Source: Balanoglossus misakiensis (taxonomy: Eukaryota > Hemichordata). Taken from it: DNA of 64,000 bases. A program made the position numbers and the translations under genes. The notes under the pieces are model-generated. The model had not been told where the DNA came from. It was given only the letters and a program-made list of their open reading frames with translations, and searched no databases. The number at the start of each line of letters is the position of its first letter. Positions within the stretch are counted from its first letter, which is position 1. Positions 13,101-23,404 of the stretch are shown piece by piece. The stretch is from the NCBI GenBank assembly GCA_040954595.2, contig CM082576.2:5890001-5954000 (forward strand), written 5' to 3'.

Positions 13101-16100
13101 TCATCCAGAAATGACAATTTTTCGACTTTGCGAAATATCAAAATTTCTTCATTTTTTTTGAAAAAAGCATGGGTTATAGCTCATGAAAATCATCCAGAAA
13201 TGACAATTTTTCGACTTTGCGAAATATCAAAATTTCTTCATTTTTTTGAAAAAAGCATGGGTTATAGCTCATGAAAATCATCCAGAAATGACAATTTTTC
13301 GACTTTGCGAAATATCAAAATTTCTTCATTTTTTTGAAAAAGCATGGGTTATAGCTCATGAAAATCATCCAGAAATGACAATTTTTCGACTTTGCGAAAT
13401 ATCAAAATTTCTTCATTTTTTTGAAAAAAGCATGGGTTATAGCTCATGAAAATCATCCAGAAATGACAATATTTCGACTTTGCGAAATATCAAAATTTCT
13501 TCATTTTTTGAAAAAAGCATGAAAATCATCCAGAAATGACAATTTTTCGACTTTGCGAAATATCAAAATTTCTTCATTTTTTTGAAAAAAGCATGGGTTA
13601 TAGCTCATGAAAATCATCCAGAAATGACAATTTTTCGACTTTGCGAAATATCAAAATTTCTTCATTTTTTTGAAAAAAGCATGGGTTATAGCTCATGAAA
13701 ATCATCCAGAAATGACAATTTTTCGACTTTGCGAAATATCAAAATTTCTTCATTTTTTTGAAAAAAGCATGGGTTATAGCTCATGAAAATCATCCAGAAA
13801 TGACAATTTTTCGACTTTGCGAAATATCAAAATTTCTTCATTTTTTTGAAAAAAGCATGGGTTATAGCTCATGAAAATCATCCAGAAATGACAATTTTTC
13901 GACTTTGCGAAATATCAAAATTTCTTCATTTTTTTGAAAAAAGCATGGGTTATAGCTCATGAAAATCATCCAGAAATGACAATTTTTCGACTTTGCGAAA
14001 TATCAAAATTTCTTCATTTTTTTGAAAAAAGCATGGGTTATAGCTCATGAAAATCATCCAGAAATGACAATTTTTCGACTTTGCGAAATATCAAAATTTC
14101 TTCATTTTTTTGAAAAAAGCATGGGTTATAGCTCATGAAAATCATCCAGAAATGACAATTTTTCGACTTTGCGAAATATCAAAATTTCTTCATTTTTTTG
14201 AAAAAAGCATGGGTTATAGCTCATGAAAATCATCCAGAAATGACAATTTTTCGACTTTGCGAAATATCAAAATTTCTTCATTTTTTTGAAAAAAGCATGG
14301 GTTATAGCTCATGAAAATCATCCAGAAATGACAATTTTTCGACTTTGCGAAATATCAAAATTTCTTCATTTTTTTGAAAAAAGCATGGGTTATAGCTCAT
14401 GAAAATCATCCAGAAATGACAATTTTTCGACTTTGCGAAATATCAAAAATTCTTCATTTTTTTGAAAAAAGCATGGGTTATAGCTCATGAAAATCATCCA
14501 GAAATGACAATTTTTCGACTTTGCGAAATATCAAAATTTCTTCATTTTTTTGAAAAAAGCATGGGTTATAGCTCATGAAAATCATCCAGAAATGACAATT
14601 TTTCGACTTTGCGAAATATCAAAATTTCTTCATTTTTTTGAAAAAAGCATGGGTTATAGCTCATGAAAATCATCCAGAAATGACAATTTTTCGACTTTGC
14701 GAAATATCAAAATTTCTTCATTTTTTTGAAAAAAGCATGGGTTATAGCTCATGAAAATCATCCAGAAATGACAATTTTTCGACTTTGCGAAATATCAAAA
14801 TTTCTTCATTTTTTTGAAAAAGCATGGGTTATAGCTCATGAAAATCTTCCAGAAATGACAATTTTTCGACTTTGCGAAATATCAAAATTTCTTCATTTTT
14901 TTGATAAAAGCATGGGTTATAGCTTAGAAAATCATCCAGAAATGACAATTTTTCGACTTTGCGAAATATCAAAATTTCTTCATTTTTTTGAAAAAAGCAT
15001 GGGTTATAGCTCATGAAAATCATCCAGAAATGACAATTTTTCGACTTTGCGAAATATCAAAATTTCTTCATGTTTTTGAAAAAAGCATGGGTTATAGCTC
15101 ATGAAAATCATCCAGAAATGACAATTTTTCGACTTTGCGAAATATCAAAATTTCTTCATTTTTTTGAAAAAAGCATGGGTTATAGCTCATGAAAATCATC
15201 CAGAAATGACAATTTTTTGACTTTGCGAAATATCAAAATTTCTTCATTTTTTTGAAAAAAGCATGGGTTATAGCTCATGAAAATCATCCAGAAATGACAA
15301 TTTTTCGACTTTGCGAAATATCAAAATTTCTTCATTTTTTTGAAAAAAGCATGGGTTATAGCTCATGAAAATCATCCAGAAATGACAATTTTTCGACTTT
15401 GCGAAATATCAAAATTTCTTCATTTTTTTGAAAAAAGCATGGGTTATAGCTCATGAAAATCATCCAGAAATGACAATTTTTCGACTTTGCGAAATATCAA
15501 AATTTCTTCATTTTTTTGAAAAAAGCATGGGTTATAGCTCATGAAAATCATCCAGAAATGACAATTTTTCGACTTTGCGAAATATCAAAATTTCTTCATT
15601 TTTTTGAAAAAAGCATGGGTTATAGCTCATGAAAATCATCCAGAAATTACAATTTTTCGACTTTGCGAAATATCAAAAATTCTTCATTTTTTTGAAAAAA
15701 GCATGGGTTATAGCTCATGAAAATCATCCAGAAATGACAATTTTTCGACTTTGCGAAATATCAAAATTTCTTCATTTTTTTGAAAAAAGCATGGGTTATA
15801 GCTCATGAAAATCATCCAGAAATTACAATTTTTCGACTTTGCGAAATATCAAAAATTCTTCATTTTTTTGAAAAAAGCATGGGTTATAGCTCATGAAAAT
15901 CATCCAGAAATGACAATTTTTCGACTTTGCGAAATATCAAAATTTCTTCATTTTTTTGAAAAAAGCATGGGTTATAGCTCATGAAAATCATCCAGAAATG
16001 ACAATTTTTCGACTTTGCGAAATATCAAAATTTCTTCATTTTTTTGAAAAAAGCATGGGTTATAGCTCATGAAAATCATCCAGAAATGACAATTTTTCGA

Positions 16101-16483
16101 CTTTGCGAAATATCAAAATTTCTTCATTTTTTTGAAAAAAGCATGGGTTATAGCTCATGAAAATCATCCAGAAATGACAATTTTTCGACTTTGCGAAATA
16201 TCAAAATTTCTTCATTTTTTTGAAAAAAGCATGGGTTATAGCTCATGAAAATCATCCAGAAATGACAATTTTTCGACTTTGCGAAATATCAAAATTTCTT
16301 CATTTTTTTGAAAAAAGCATGGGTTATAGCTCATGAAAATCATCCAGAAATGACAATTTTTCGACTTTGCGAAATATCAAAATTTCTTCATTTTTTTGAA
16401 AAAAGCATGGGTTATAGCTCATGAAAATCATCCAGAAATGACAATTTTTCGACTTTGCGAAATATCAAAATTTCTTCATTTTT

Positions 16484-19400
16484 TTGAAAAAAGCATGGGT
16501 TATAGCTCATGAAAATCATCCAGAAATGACAATTTTTCGACTTTGCGAATTTTCAAAATTTCTTCATTTATTGAAAAAATCATGGGTTATAGCTCATGAA
16601 AATCATCCAAAAATGAAAATTTTCCGACTTTGCGAATTTTCAAAATTTCTTCATTTTTTTGAAAAAAGCATGGGTTATAGCTCATGAAAATCATCCAGAA
16701 ATGACAATTTTTCGACTTTGCGAAATATCAAAATTTCTTCATTTTTTTGAAAAAAGCATGGGTTATAGCTCATGAAAATCATCCAGAAATGACAATTTTT
16801 CGACTTTGCGAAATATCAAAATTTCTTCATTTTTTTGAAAAAAGCATGGGTTATAGCTCATGAAAATCATCCAGAAATGACAATTTTTCGACTTTGCGAA
16901 ATATCAAAATTTCTTCATTTTTTTTGAAAAAAGCATGGGTTATAGCTCATGAAAATCATCCAGAAATGACAATTTTTCGACTTTGCGAAATATCAAAATT
17001 TCTTCATTTTTTTGAAAAAAGCATGGGTTATAGCTCATGAAAATCATCCAGAAATGACAATTTTTCGACTTTGCGAATTTTCAAAATTTCTTCATTTATT
17101 GAAAAAATCATGGGTTATAGCTCATGAAAATCATCCAAAAATGAAAATTTTCCGACTTTGCGAATTTTCAAAATTTCTTCATTTTTTTGAAAAAAGCATG
17201 GGTTATAGCTCATGAAAATCATCCAGAAATGACAATTTTTCGACTTTGCGAAATATCAAAATTTCTTTATTTTTTTGAAAAAAGCATTGGTTATGGCTCA
17301 TGAAAATCATCCAGAAATGACAATTTTTCGACTTTGCGAATTTTCAAAATTTCTTCATTTATTGAAAAAATCATGGGTTATAGCTCATGAAAATCATCCA
17401 AAAATGAAAATTTTCCGACTTTGCGAATTTTCAAAATTTCTTCATTTTTTTGAAAAAAGCATGGGTTATAGCTCATGAAAATCATCCAGAAATGACAATT
17501 TTTCGACTTTGCGAAATATCAAAATTTCTTCATTTTTTTGAAAAAAGCATGGGTTATAGCTCATGAAAATCATCCAGAAATGACAATTTTTCGACTTTGC
17601 GAAATATCAAAATTTCTTCATTTTTTTTGAAAAAAGCATGGGTTATAGCTCATGAAAATCATCCAGAAATGACAATTTTTCGACTTTGCGAAATATCAAA
17701 ATTTCTTCATTTTTTTGAAAAAAGCATGGGTTATAGCTCATGAAAATCATCCAGAAATGACAATTTTTCGACTTTGCGAATTTTCAAAATTTCTTCATTT
17801 ATTGAAAAAATCATGGGTTATAGCTCATGAAAATCATCCAAAAATGAAAATTTTCCGACTTTGCGAATTTTCAAAATTTCTTCATTTTTTTGAAAAAAGC
17901 ATGGGTTATAGCTCATGAAAATCATCCAGAAATGACAATTTTTCGACTTTGCGAAATATCAAAATTTCTTCATTTTTTTGAAAAAAGCATGGGTTATAGC
18001 TCATGAAAATCATCCAGAAATGACAATTTTTCGACTTTGCGAAATATCAAAATTTCTTCATTTTTTTGAAAAAAGCATGGGTTATAGCTCATGAAAATCA
18101 TCCAGAAATGACAATTTTTCGACTTTGCGAAATATCAAAATTTCTTCATTTTTTTTGAAAAATGCATGGGTTATAGCTCATGAAAATAATCCAGAAATGA
18201 CAATTTTTCGACTTTGCGAAATATCAAAATTTCTTCATTTTTTTGAAAAAAGCATGGGTTATAGCTCATGAAAATCATCCAGAAATGACAATTTTTCGAC
18301 TTTGCGAAATATCAAAATTTCTTCATTTTTTAGAAAAAAGCATGGGTTATAGCTCATGAAAATCATCCAGAAATGACAATTTTTCGACTTTGCGAAATAT
18401 CAAAATTTCTTCATTTTTTTGATAAAAGCATGGGTTATAGCTCATGAAAATCATCCAGAAATGACAATTTTTCGACTTTGCGAAATATCAAAATTTCTTC
18501 ATTTTTTTGAAAAAAGCATGGGTTATAGCTCATGAAAATCATCCAGAAATGACAATTTTTCGACTTTGCGAAATATCAAAATTTCTTCATTTTTTTGAAA
18601 AAAGCATGGGTTATAGCTCATGAAAATCATCCAGAAATGACAATTTTTCGACTTTGCGAATTTTCAAAATTTCTTCATTTATTGAAAAAAATCATGGGTT
18701 ATAGCTCATGAAAATCATCCAGAAATGACAATTTTTCGACTTTGCGAAATATCAAAATTTCTTCATTTTTTTGAAAAAAGCATGGGTTATAGCTCATGAA
18801 AATCATCCAGAAATGACAATTTTTCGACTTTGCGAAATATCAAAATTTCTTCATTTTTTTGAAAAAAGCATGGGTTATAGCTCATGAAAATCATCCAGAA
18901 ATGACAATTTTTCGACTTTGCGAAATATCAAAATTTCTTTATTTTTTTGAAAAAAGCATTGGTTATGGCTCATGAAAATCATCCAGAAATGACAATTTTT
19001 CGACTTTGCGAATTTTCAAAATTTCTTCATTTATTGAAAAAATCATGGGTTATAGCTCATGAAAATCATCCAAAAATGAAAATTTTCCGACTTTGCGAAT
19101 TTTCAAAATTTCTTCATTTTTTTGAAAAAAGCATGGGTTATAGCTCATGAAAATCATCCAGAAATGACAATTTTTCGACTTTGCGAAATATCAAAATTTC
19201 TTCATTTTTTTGAAAAAAGCATGGGTTATAGCTCATGAAAATCATCCAGAAATGACAATTTTTCGACTTTGCGAAATATCAAAATTTTTTCATTTTTTTG
19301 AAAAAAGCATGGGTTATAGCTCATGAAAATCATCCAGAAATGACAATTTTTCGACTTTGCGAAATATCAAAATTTCTTTATTTTTTTTGAAAAAAGCATG

Positions 19401-19887
19401 GGTTATAGCTCATGAAAATCATCCAGAAATGACAATTTTTCGACTTTGCGAATTTTCAAAATTTCTTCATTTATTGAAAAAAATCATGGGTTATATGTAG
19501 CTCATGAAAATCATCCAGAAATGACAATTTTTCGACTTTGCGAGTTTTCAAAATTTCTTTATTTATTGAAAAAAATCACGGGTTACAGCTCATGAAAATC
19601 ATCCAAAAATGACAATTTTTCGACTTTGCGAATTTTCAAAATTTCTTCATTTATTGAAAAAATCATGGGTTATAGCTCATGAAAATCATCCAAAAATGAA
19701 AATTTTCCGACTTTGCCAATTTTCAAAATTTCTTCATTTTAAAAAAAAATCATGGGTTATAGCTGATGAAAATCATCCAAAAATGACAATTTTTCGACTT
19801 TGCGAAATATCAAAATTTCTTCAATTTTTTGAAAAGAGCATGGGTTATAGCTCATGAAAATCATCCAGAAATGACAATTTTTCGACT
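16484..19887 (+). repeat. Satellite subregion with divergent monomer type and composite units
   Basis: Here standard monomers alternate with a second type in which AAATATCAAAAT is replaced by GAATTTTCAAAAT, the T-tract is CATTTATTG, and the following unit has CCAAAAATGAAAATTTTCCGAC. These paired divergent units begin at about 16484, 17012, 17275, 17715 and 18947. The spacings are 528, 263, 440 and 1232 bp, that is 6, 3 (less one base), 5 and 14 monomers. The 17275 and 18947 copies also share the private variant GCATTGGTTATGGCTC. The pattern fits unequal exchange and block amplification. The last units (about 19440-19887) carry the most mutations. Confidence 0.9.
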
Positions 19888-19900
19888 TGGGAGTTACTAG

Positions 19901-20060
19901 TAAGGGATTGCATTTGCAAACTCATACCTCTTTGTGTGATCATGTATAAGGGCTGAATTTGAAATCCCGGCCTGAAGTATTGTCATGTTAAATTAAGGGA
20001 TTACATTCGCAAACCCCTTACTGTTGATGTGTTCAGTCAAATCCCTAAGCTATAACTGAC
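19901..20060 (+). repeat. Diverged tandem duplication at the satellite edge (about 93-bp unit)
   Basis: TAAGGGATTGCATTTGCAAA at 19901 recurs as TAAGGGATTACATTCGCAAA at 19994, and similarity continues weakly for roughly 20 more bases. The unit is unrelated to the 88-bp satellite and sits directly at its boundary. Confidence 0.55.
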
Positions 20061-20840
20061 ACTTGTTTCAGGTGCGGGTGTCCCATTTATCATGAAGCCA
20101 ATTGTCGATAGGATTACGACGATGATGAGTTGATCAAAGATTTTAATCAAAATAATCGATTTGGACAATGTATGGATCTGTTACAAAGGTCGAGTAAAAT
20201 AACCACTTGCATTAGCGCCGGCAGAATTAAGCTTCAATAATGGACGTGGTTGATTTCAAGGTAGAAACAGTTACAGTTTTTCTTTCCATGAAAACGTGTC
20301 CTTGCCTTAAAAATCAGAAATTTGTAAATATGAAAAAAAAAAAACAATAAATATATGTGCAGAGGACATCTACATCACATCTACTGGCATGCATCGCTTA
20401 ATGTGTAAATACATTGTATGAGGTAAACGAAACTTCTCTAACACTGACTCCAAACAACCAAAAACAAAGAAACCAACCGCAGATTCATCGGTTCATCATA
20501 TTTACATGGACATTATTGCGTGAAAAGATATTACTATGATATTTATCGTATGGATTAAAATTTCCTGCTGTGTGCCCAATGTTTTGCCGCAGTGTTGCTA
20601 CGAAGCTCTTAATTCATAAAATATATCATCGTTTCCTTGTTTCACTTTGCCTACGATATAATACTGATTCACAAGTATAATTATTTAATACCGGCAAGAC
20701 TGTGTCGCTAACAGAGTATCATATTAAGTGGCACAGATAGTCTGTAAACTCGACTTAGTTGAATTTGTTAAATCTAAGTGCACGATAAATTCGAGTTTTA
20801 CTTATCCCTTCAGTTGAATAAAGCTTTGTGAATATAGTGT

Positions 20841-20846
20841 TTTATT
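20841..20846 (-). terminator. Candidate polyadenylation signal AATAAA for the globin gene
   Basis: Plus-strand TTTATT reads AATAAA on the globin strand, about 730 bp downstream of the stop codon. It is a hexamer match only; no cleavage site or transcript evidence is available, and an ATTAAA variant near 20930 is an alternative. Confidence 0.2.
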
Positions 20847-21577
20847 CGCATATGATATAATGTGGAAAAATATATGAGTATGAAAAGCTGAAAATGCCTC
20901 GATTTGAATATAACATGGTACGGCTATGTTTTAATTGAAGTTAATCTGTCTGTTCATATAAAAGAAGTCTTCAAGTTGACCCATAGCAAAACCTCCAAGC
21001 TAAATCCACATCCCACAAACAGGAATGTTTCAATAGCCCAGATAAGTAAAGTGCAGCGATAGCGATGAATTTTACCAATTCTTCGGCCGTTCTCAAATCG
21101 ACATGTCAAAGAAGCTGCTGTCATACATTGGTTGACTGATGTGAACGTCTTTCAAGAATTGGTTATGTAATGTCAATGCTGATGACTGTATGGTATTTTC
21201 ATCCGAGCCATCTGGCGTGTTTAAACAAGCGTGCAAAATACCAGTGCTCATTTACATGATGACGGTGCACCTACATTCGTTTTCGTAAATTGACAGTAGA
21301 TATAAATAACGTTTAGAACGTAGATGTGATAGCCAGTGCAGTTTCACAGTGATGTCACCTTGACCGAAGTAATGCACAGAATACAGCCACTTCGCGTTCA
21401 CTTAAAATGAGCTGTTGCTATGTGCTCGTGTACGTATTTGCACACTTGACGTAGCGAAAGAAGTCCCCACTTCTTCAGTATTAATCACAAGATCTCAAGT
21501 TACCCGAATTATCCTCTTTTGCACCCAAATTGAAATGTACTCATGAGTGTACACGTAGTTCCTGATATGGATATCAT

Positions 21578-21865
21578 TCATCTGCCTCTTCCATTACTTA
21601 TGATGTTAACCTCCTGCTGGCCTTCATAATTGTTAGCCCCGCCCGTGCCATCGTTCTCTTGCTTTTCCTGACCTTCCGCGTTCTCCAGATCGCTATGGCT
21701 ACCATCGTCGCCAAGATCGCTTTCTGCGCCGTCGCATTCATCGACACCGCTGACCAGTGTGTCGACGATGAATTTGAAGGTCGTTTTGTAGATGTCTTCG
21801 ATGTTCTTGGTGTACCTGTCCTCAAGGGTTTCCTTCACGGCTGCCAGGAACGGCTGTTCGATCCT
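21578..21865 (-). CDS. Membrane-anchored globin (globin X/neuroglobin-like), exon 3 of 3
   Basis: Last coding exon, residues 140-234 of a predicted 234. It opens after a CTCCGTAG acceptor with the codons for R-I-E-Q-P-F-L-A-A-V, the start of the helix G continuation expected after a G7.0 intron. It then gives the helix H sequence (about 158-179: KNIEDIYKTTFKFIVDTLVSG). Beyond the globin fold comes a tail of about 54 residues (181-234), rich in D, E, G, N and S and probably disordered, ending GRGR before the stop. Typical single-domain globins end soon after helix H, so the tail is an extension. The exon joins exon 2 in phase 0 across a 4.4-kb intron. The assignment to the globin family is firm because all three exons join in frame; the function of the tail is unknown. 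Open frames on the plus strand here are shadows. Confidence 0.92.
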   Translation of the reverse strand, partial: RIEQPFLAAVKETLEDRYTKNIEDIYKTTFKFIVDTLVSGVDECDGAESDLGDDGSHSDLENAEGQEKQENDGTGGANNYEGQQEVNIISNGRGR

Positions 21866-23221
21866 CTACGGAGTAAAGAACATAATGTGTATAGTGTTAG
21901 TCACGTACACCCTTTTTTACGGACAGGCATTCTATTCGCTTTAAATTTAACAATAGATAATAATTATGATATCATTGATTTCATTATTACAATAATGAAG
22001 ACAATTTGCGTAGGTGTAGAGTTCCTCTATAATACTCGGTTACTTGGTCAAATTCAACAGTAATTCAAACGTATAGACCTAGGTATGCGAACATTGAAAA
22101 ACACAGATCATGGTCAGAATGAGAATCAGAATCCAAGGTCTGACGTCACGCAGAGCTGCGATTTGCATCTCATGCCCTTGCATTTTCCGCTTAATTTGTC
22201 TGCACGAATATCCACCAGTTTATTATTCAATAAAAAGGCCAACCACACGGCCTGGCATTCCCTGTGCGTTCGAGCGATTCTTCGTAATGTGTTCGGGTTA
22301 ACCCGCACTATAGACGAAAGAAATTGAACGGCATTTTGGGGGAATTTTTAAAGGTATACAATCAACCTGTCTTTGTGGGGACACGGACCGTGGCAGATAA
22401 CTGCACAATTCTGATGACTTCCTGCCCAGATGTCACATTTGCTTTACGTCCGTGAATCATTGCATCTGACAGTAAATTTGAACCTTTCCGGATTACATGT
22501 CAGTTAATGAATAATTCATGTTCCTCGAAATTGGCTATTTTACTTTGCCAATATAAACTGCCGAATTATTGTGGTGTCTAATTGAGAGCAGGTTGACGCC
22601 AGAAATAAATTGTTGGGAAGGTCTTTCATTATCAGAATAATTACAGGAAAATTAAGTCAATATACTCCGCGTCGTGGTTTCCAAGGGAACTGAATTTCTG
22701 CCTTGGTGGCTGATAGGTGCCATATTATCCAACTATAGGCTCTATTAAATCACTGTCTTCACATGCTAGGAAGCCCTGTCCTATTTAAATGTTTGATTTT
22801 TAGAGGTATTTACTGATTCTATGTGATAGTTTTTCAATGTTCATTTTGAGTTGTGAGCAACGCATTCACCAGTTACACATTTATAACCCTTTAAGTACGA
22901 CTAAATACCTGCCTGAATGACCAGATAAATGGACAAATAGGCCACACATTTAACGACCTGTTTTGACGTCAGCATTCTCATTAAATTTGCTCTAATTTTT
23001 CTCCTATTATCACAGCTAGTATAGTTCGAGTAGGAAAGGGCTTCGCGTCATTGTACATCAATACAAAAACGGATAGCTTGTAGGATTCTAAAGGGGAGAC
23101 GCGGGAAAATGACTTGCCATAAAAGACAGTTCAGTTAAAGCGAACATCTATAAAGGTTCAAGGTTATTACTCGAATTCTATTAGCTGCGAACCTGGAGTT
23201 GATTTCTAACAGCTCTTTTGA

Positions 23222-23404
23222 GTGGCTGGTATTGAGATTGCTTGTAAAAAAAGTGATGAACTGGAAGGCGTCATGCCGTTTCACTGCCGTACACAATGTC
23301 AGGGGGTGTCAAACTATTACCGCAGTGGAAACGTCAACATGCATGGTAATAAATTTGACATTGTCAAAGTGGGACCCCGCAAACAACAATACGAGGAAAC
23401 ATGA
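23222..23404 (+). other. Unrecognised open segment inside globin intron 2
   Basis: A 60-residue open frame begins at an ATG-like start after CTTTTGAG and reads through GVMPFHCRTQCQGVSNYYRS to a TGA. Its codons look more like coding sequence than most frames nearby, and it has C-x3-C spacing. I do not recognise a family, and no donor, acceptor or partner exon can be assigned with confidence. It may be a chance frame or a fragment of an old mobile element. Confidence 0.15.

Larger units (their letters stand above)
3129..19887 (+). repeat. 88-bp satellite array, main segment
   Basis: About 190 further head-to-tail copies of the same 88-bp monomer, all on one strand. Most of the segment is highly homogeneous, with subregions sharing private variants: a run of units with CTTCACTTTTTTG at about 10930-11560, and a divergent monomer type carrying GCGAATTTTC and CATTTATTGAAAAAATCATG from about 16540 onward. 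Because 88 is not a multiple of three, short open frames appear where a one-base deletion makes an 87-bp unit; these give a 29-residue repeated peptide and are by-products of the repeat. The array stops abruptly at CGACTTGGGAGTTACTAG (boundary about 19887), after 400 bp of increasingly mutated units. Confidence 0.97.
19888..21577. other. Satellite edge and 3' flank of the globin gene, no gene seen
   Basis: Unique AT-rich DNA between the satellite and the globin stop codon. No open frame of convincing coding character occurs on either strand. Right after the array are two diverged copies of a segment of about 93 bp, starting TAAGGGATTGCATTTGC at 19901 and TAAGGGATTACATTCGC at 19994. An A-rich run lies at 20331-20344. 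On the minus strand, TTTATT at 20841-20846 reads AATAAA and could be a polyadenylation signal about 730 bp past the globin stop; this is only a candidate. Confidence 0.6.

Noticed and set aside
2836-19857. Open frames of 60-106 codons across the satellite giving a repeated peptide with AWVIAHENHPEMTIF
   Set aside because: The monomer is 88 bp, so the frame normally shifts each unit. These frames arise only where a unit has lost or gained bases, share the repeat's sequence on both strands, and have no start, stop or composition signals of genes.
1-19887. CRISPR array
   Set aside because: There are no unique spacers between the repeats; the units are contiguous 88-bp tandem copies in a eukaryotic genome.
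1-19887. CENP-B box in the satellite
   Set aside because: I found nothing resembling the TTCG...CGGGA pattern in the consensus unit, so there is no sequence support for a CENP-B-binding centromere repeat.
21659-22063. 134-residue plus-strand open frame
   Set aside because: It overlaps globin exon 3 on the opposite strand and continues into intron; the minus-strand reading is the real one.
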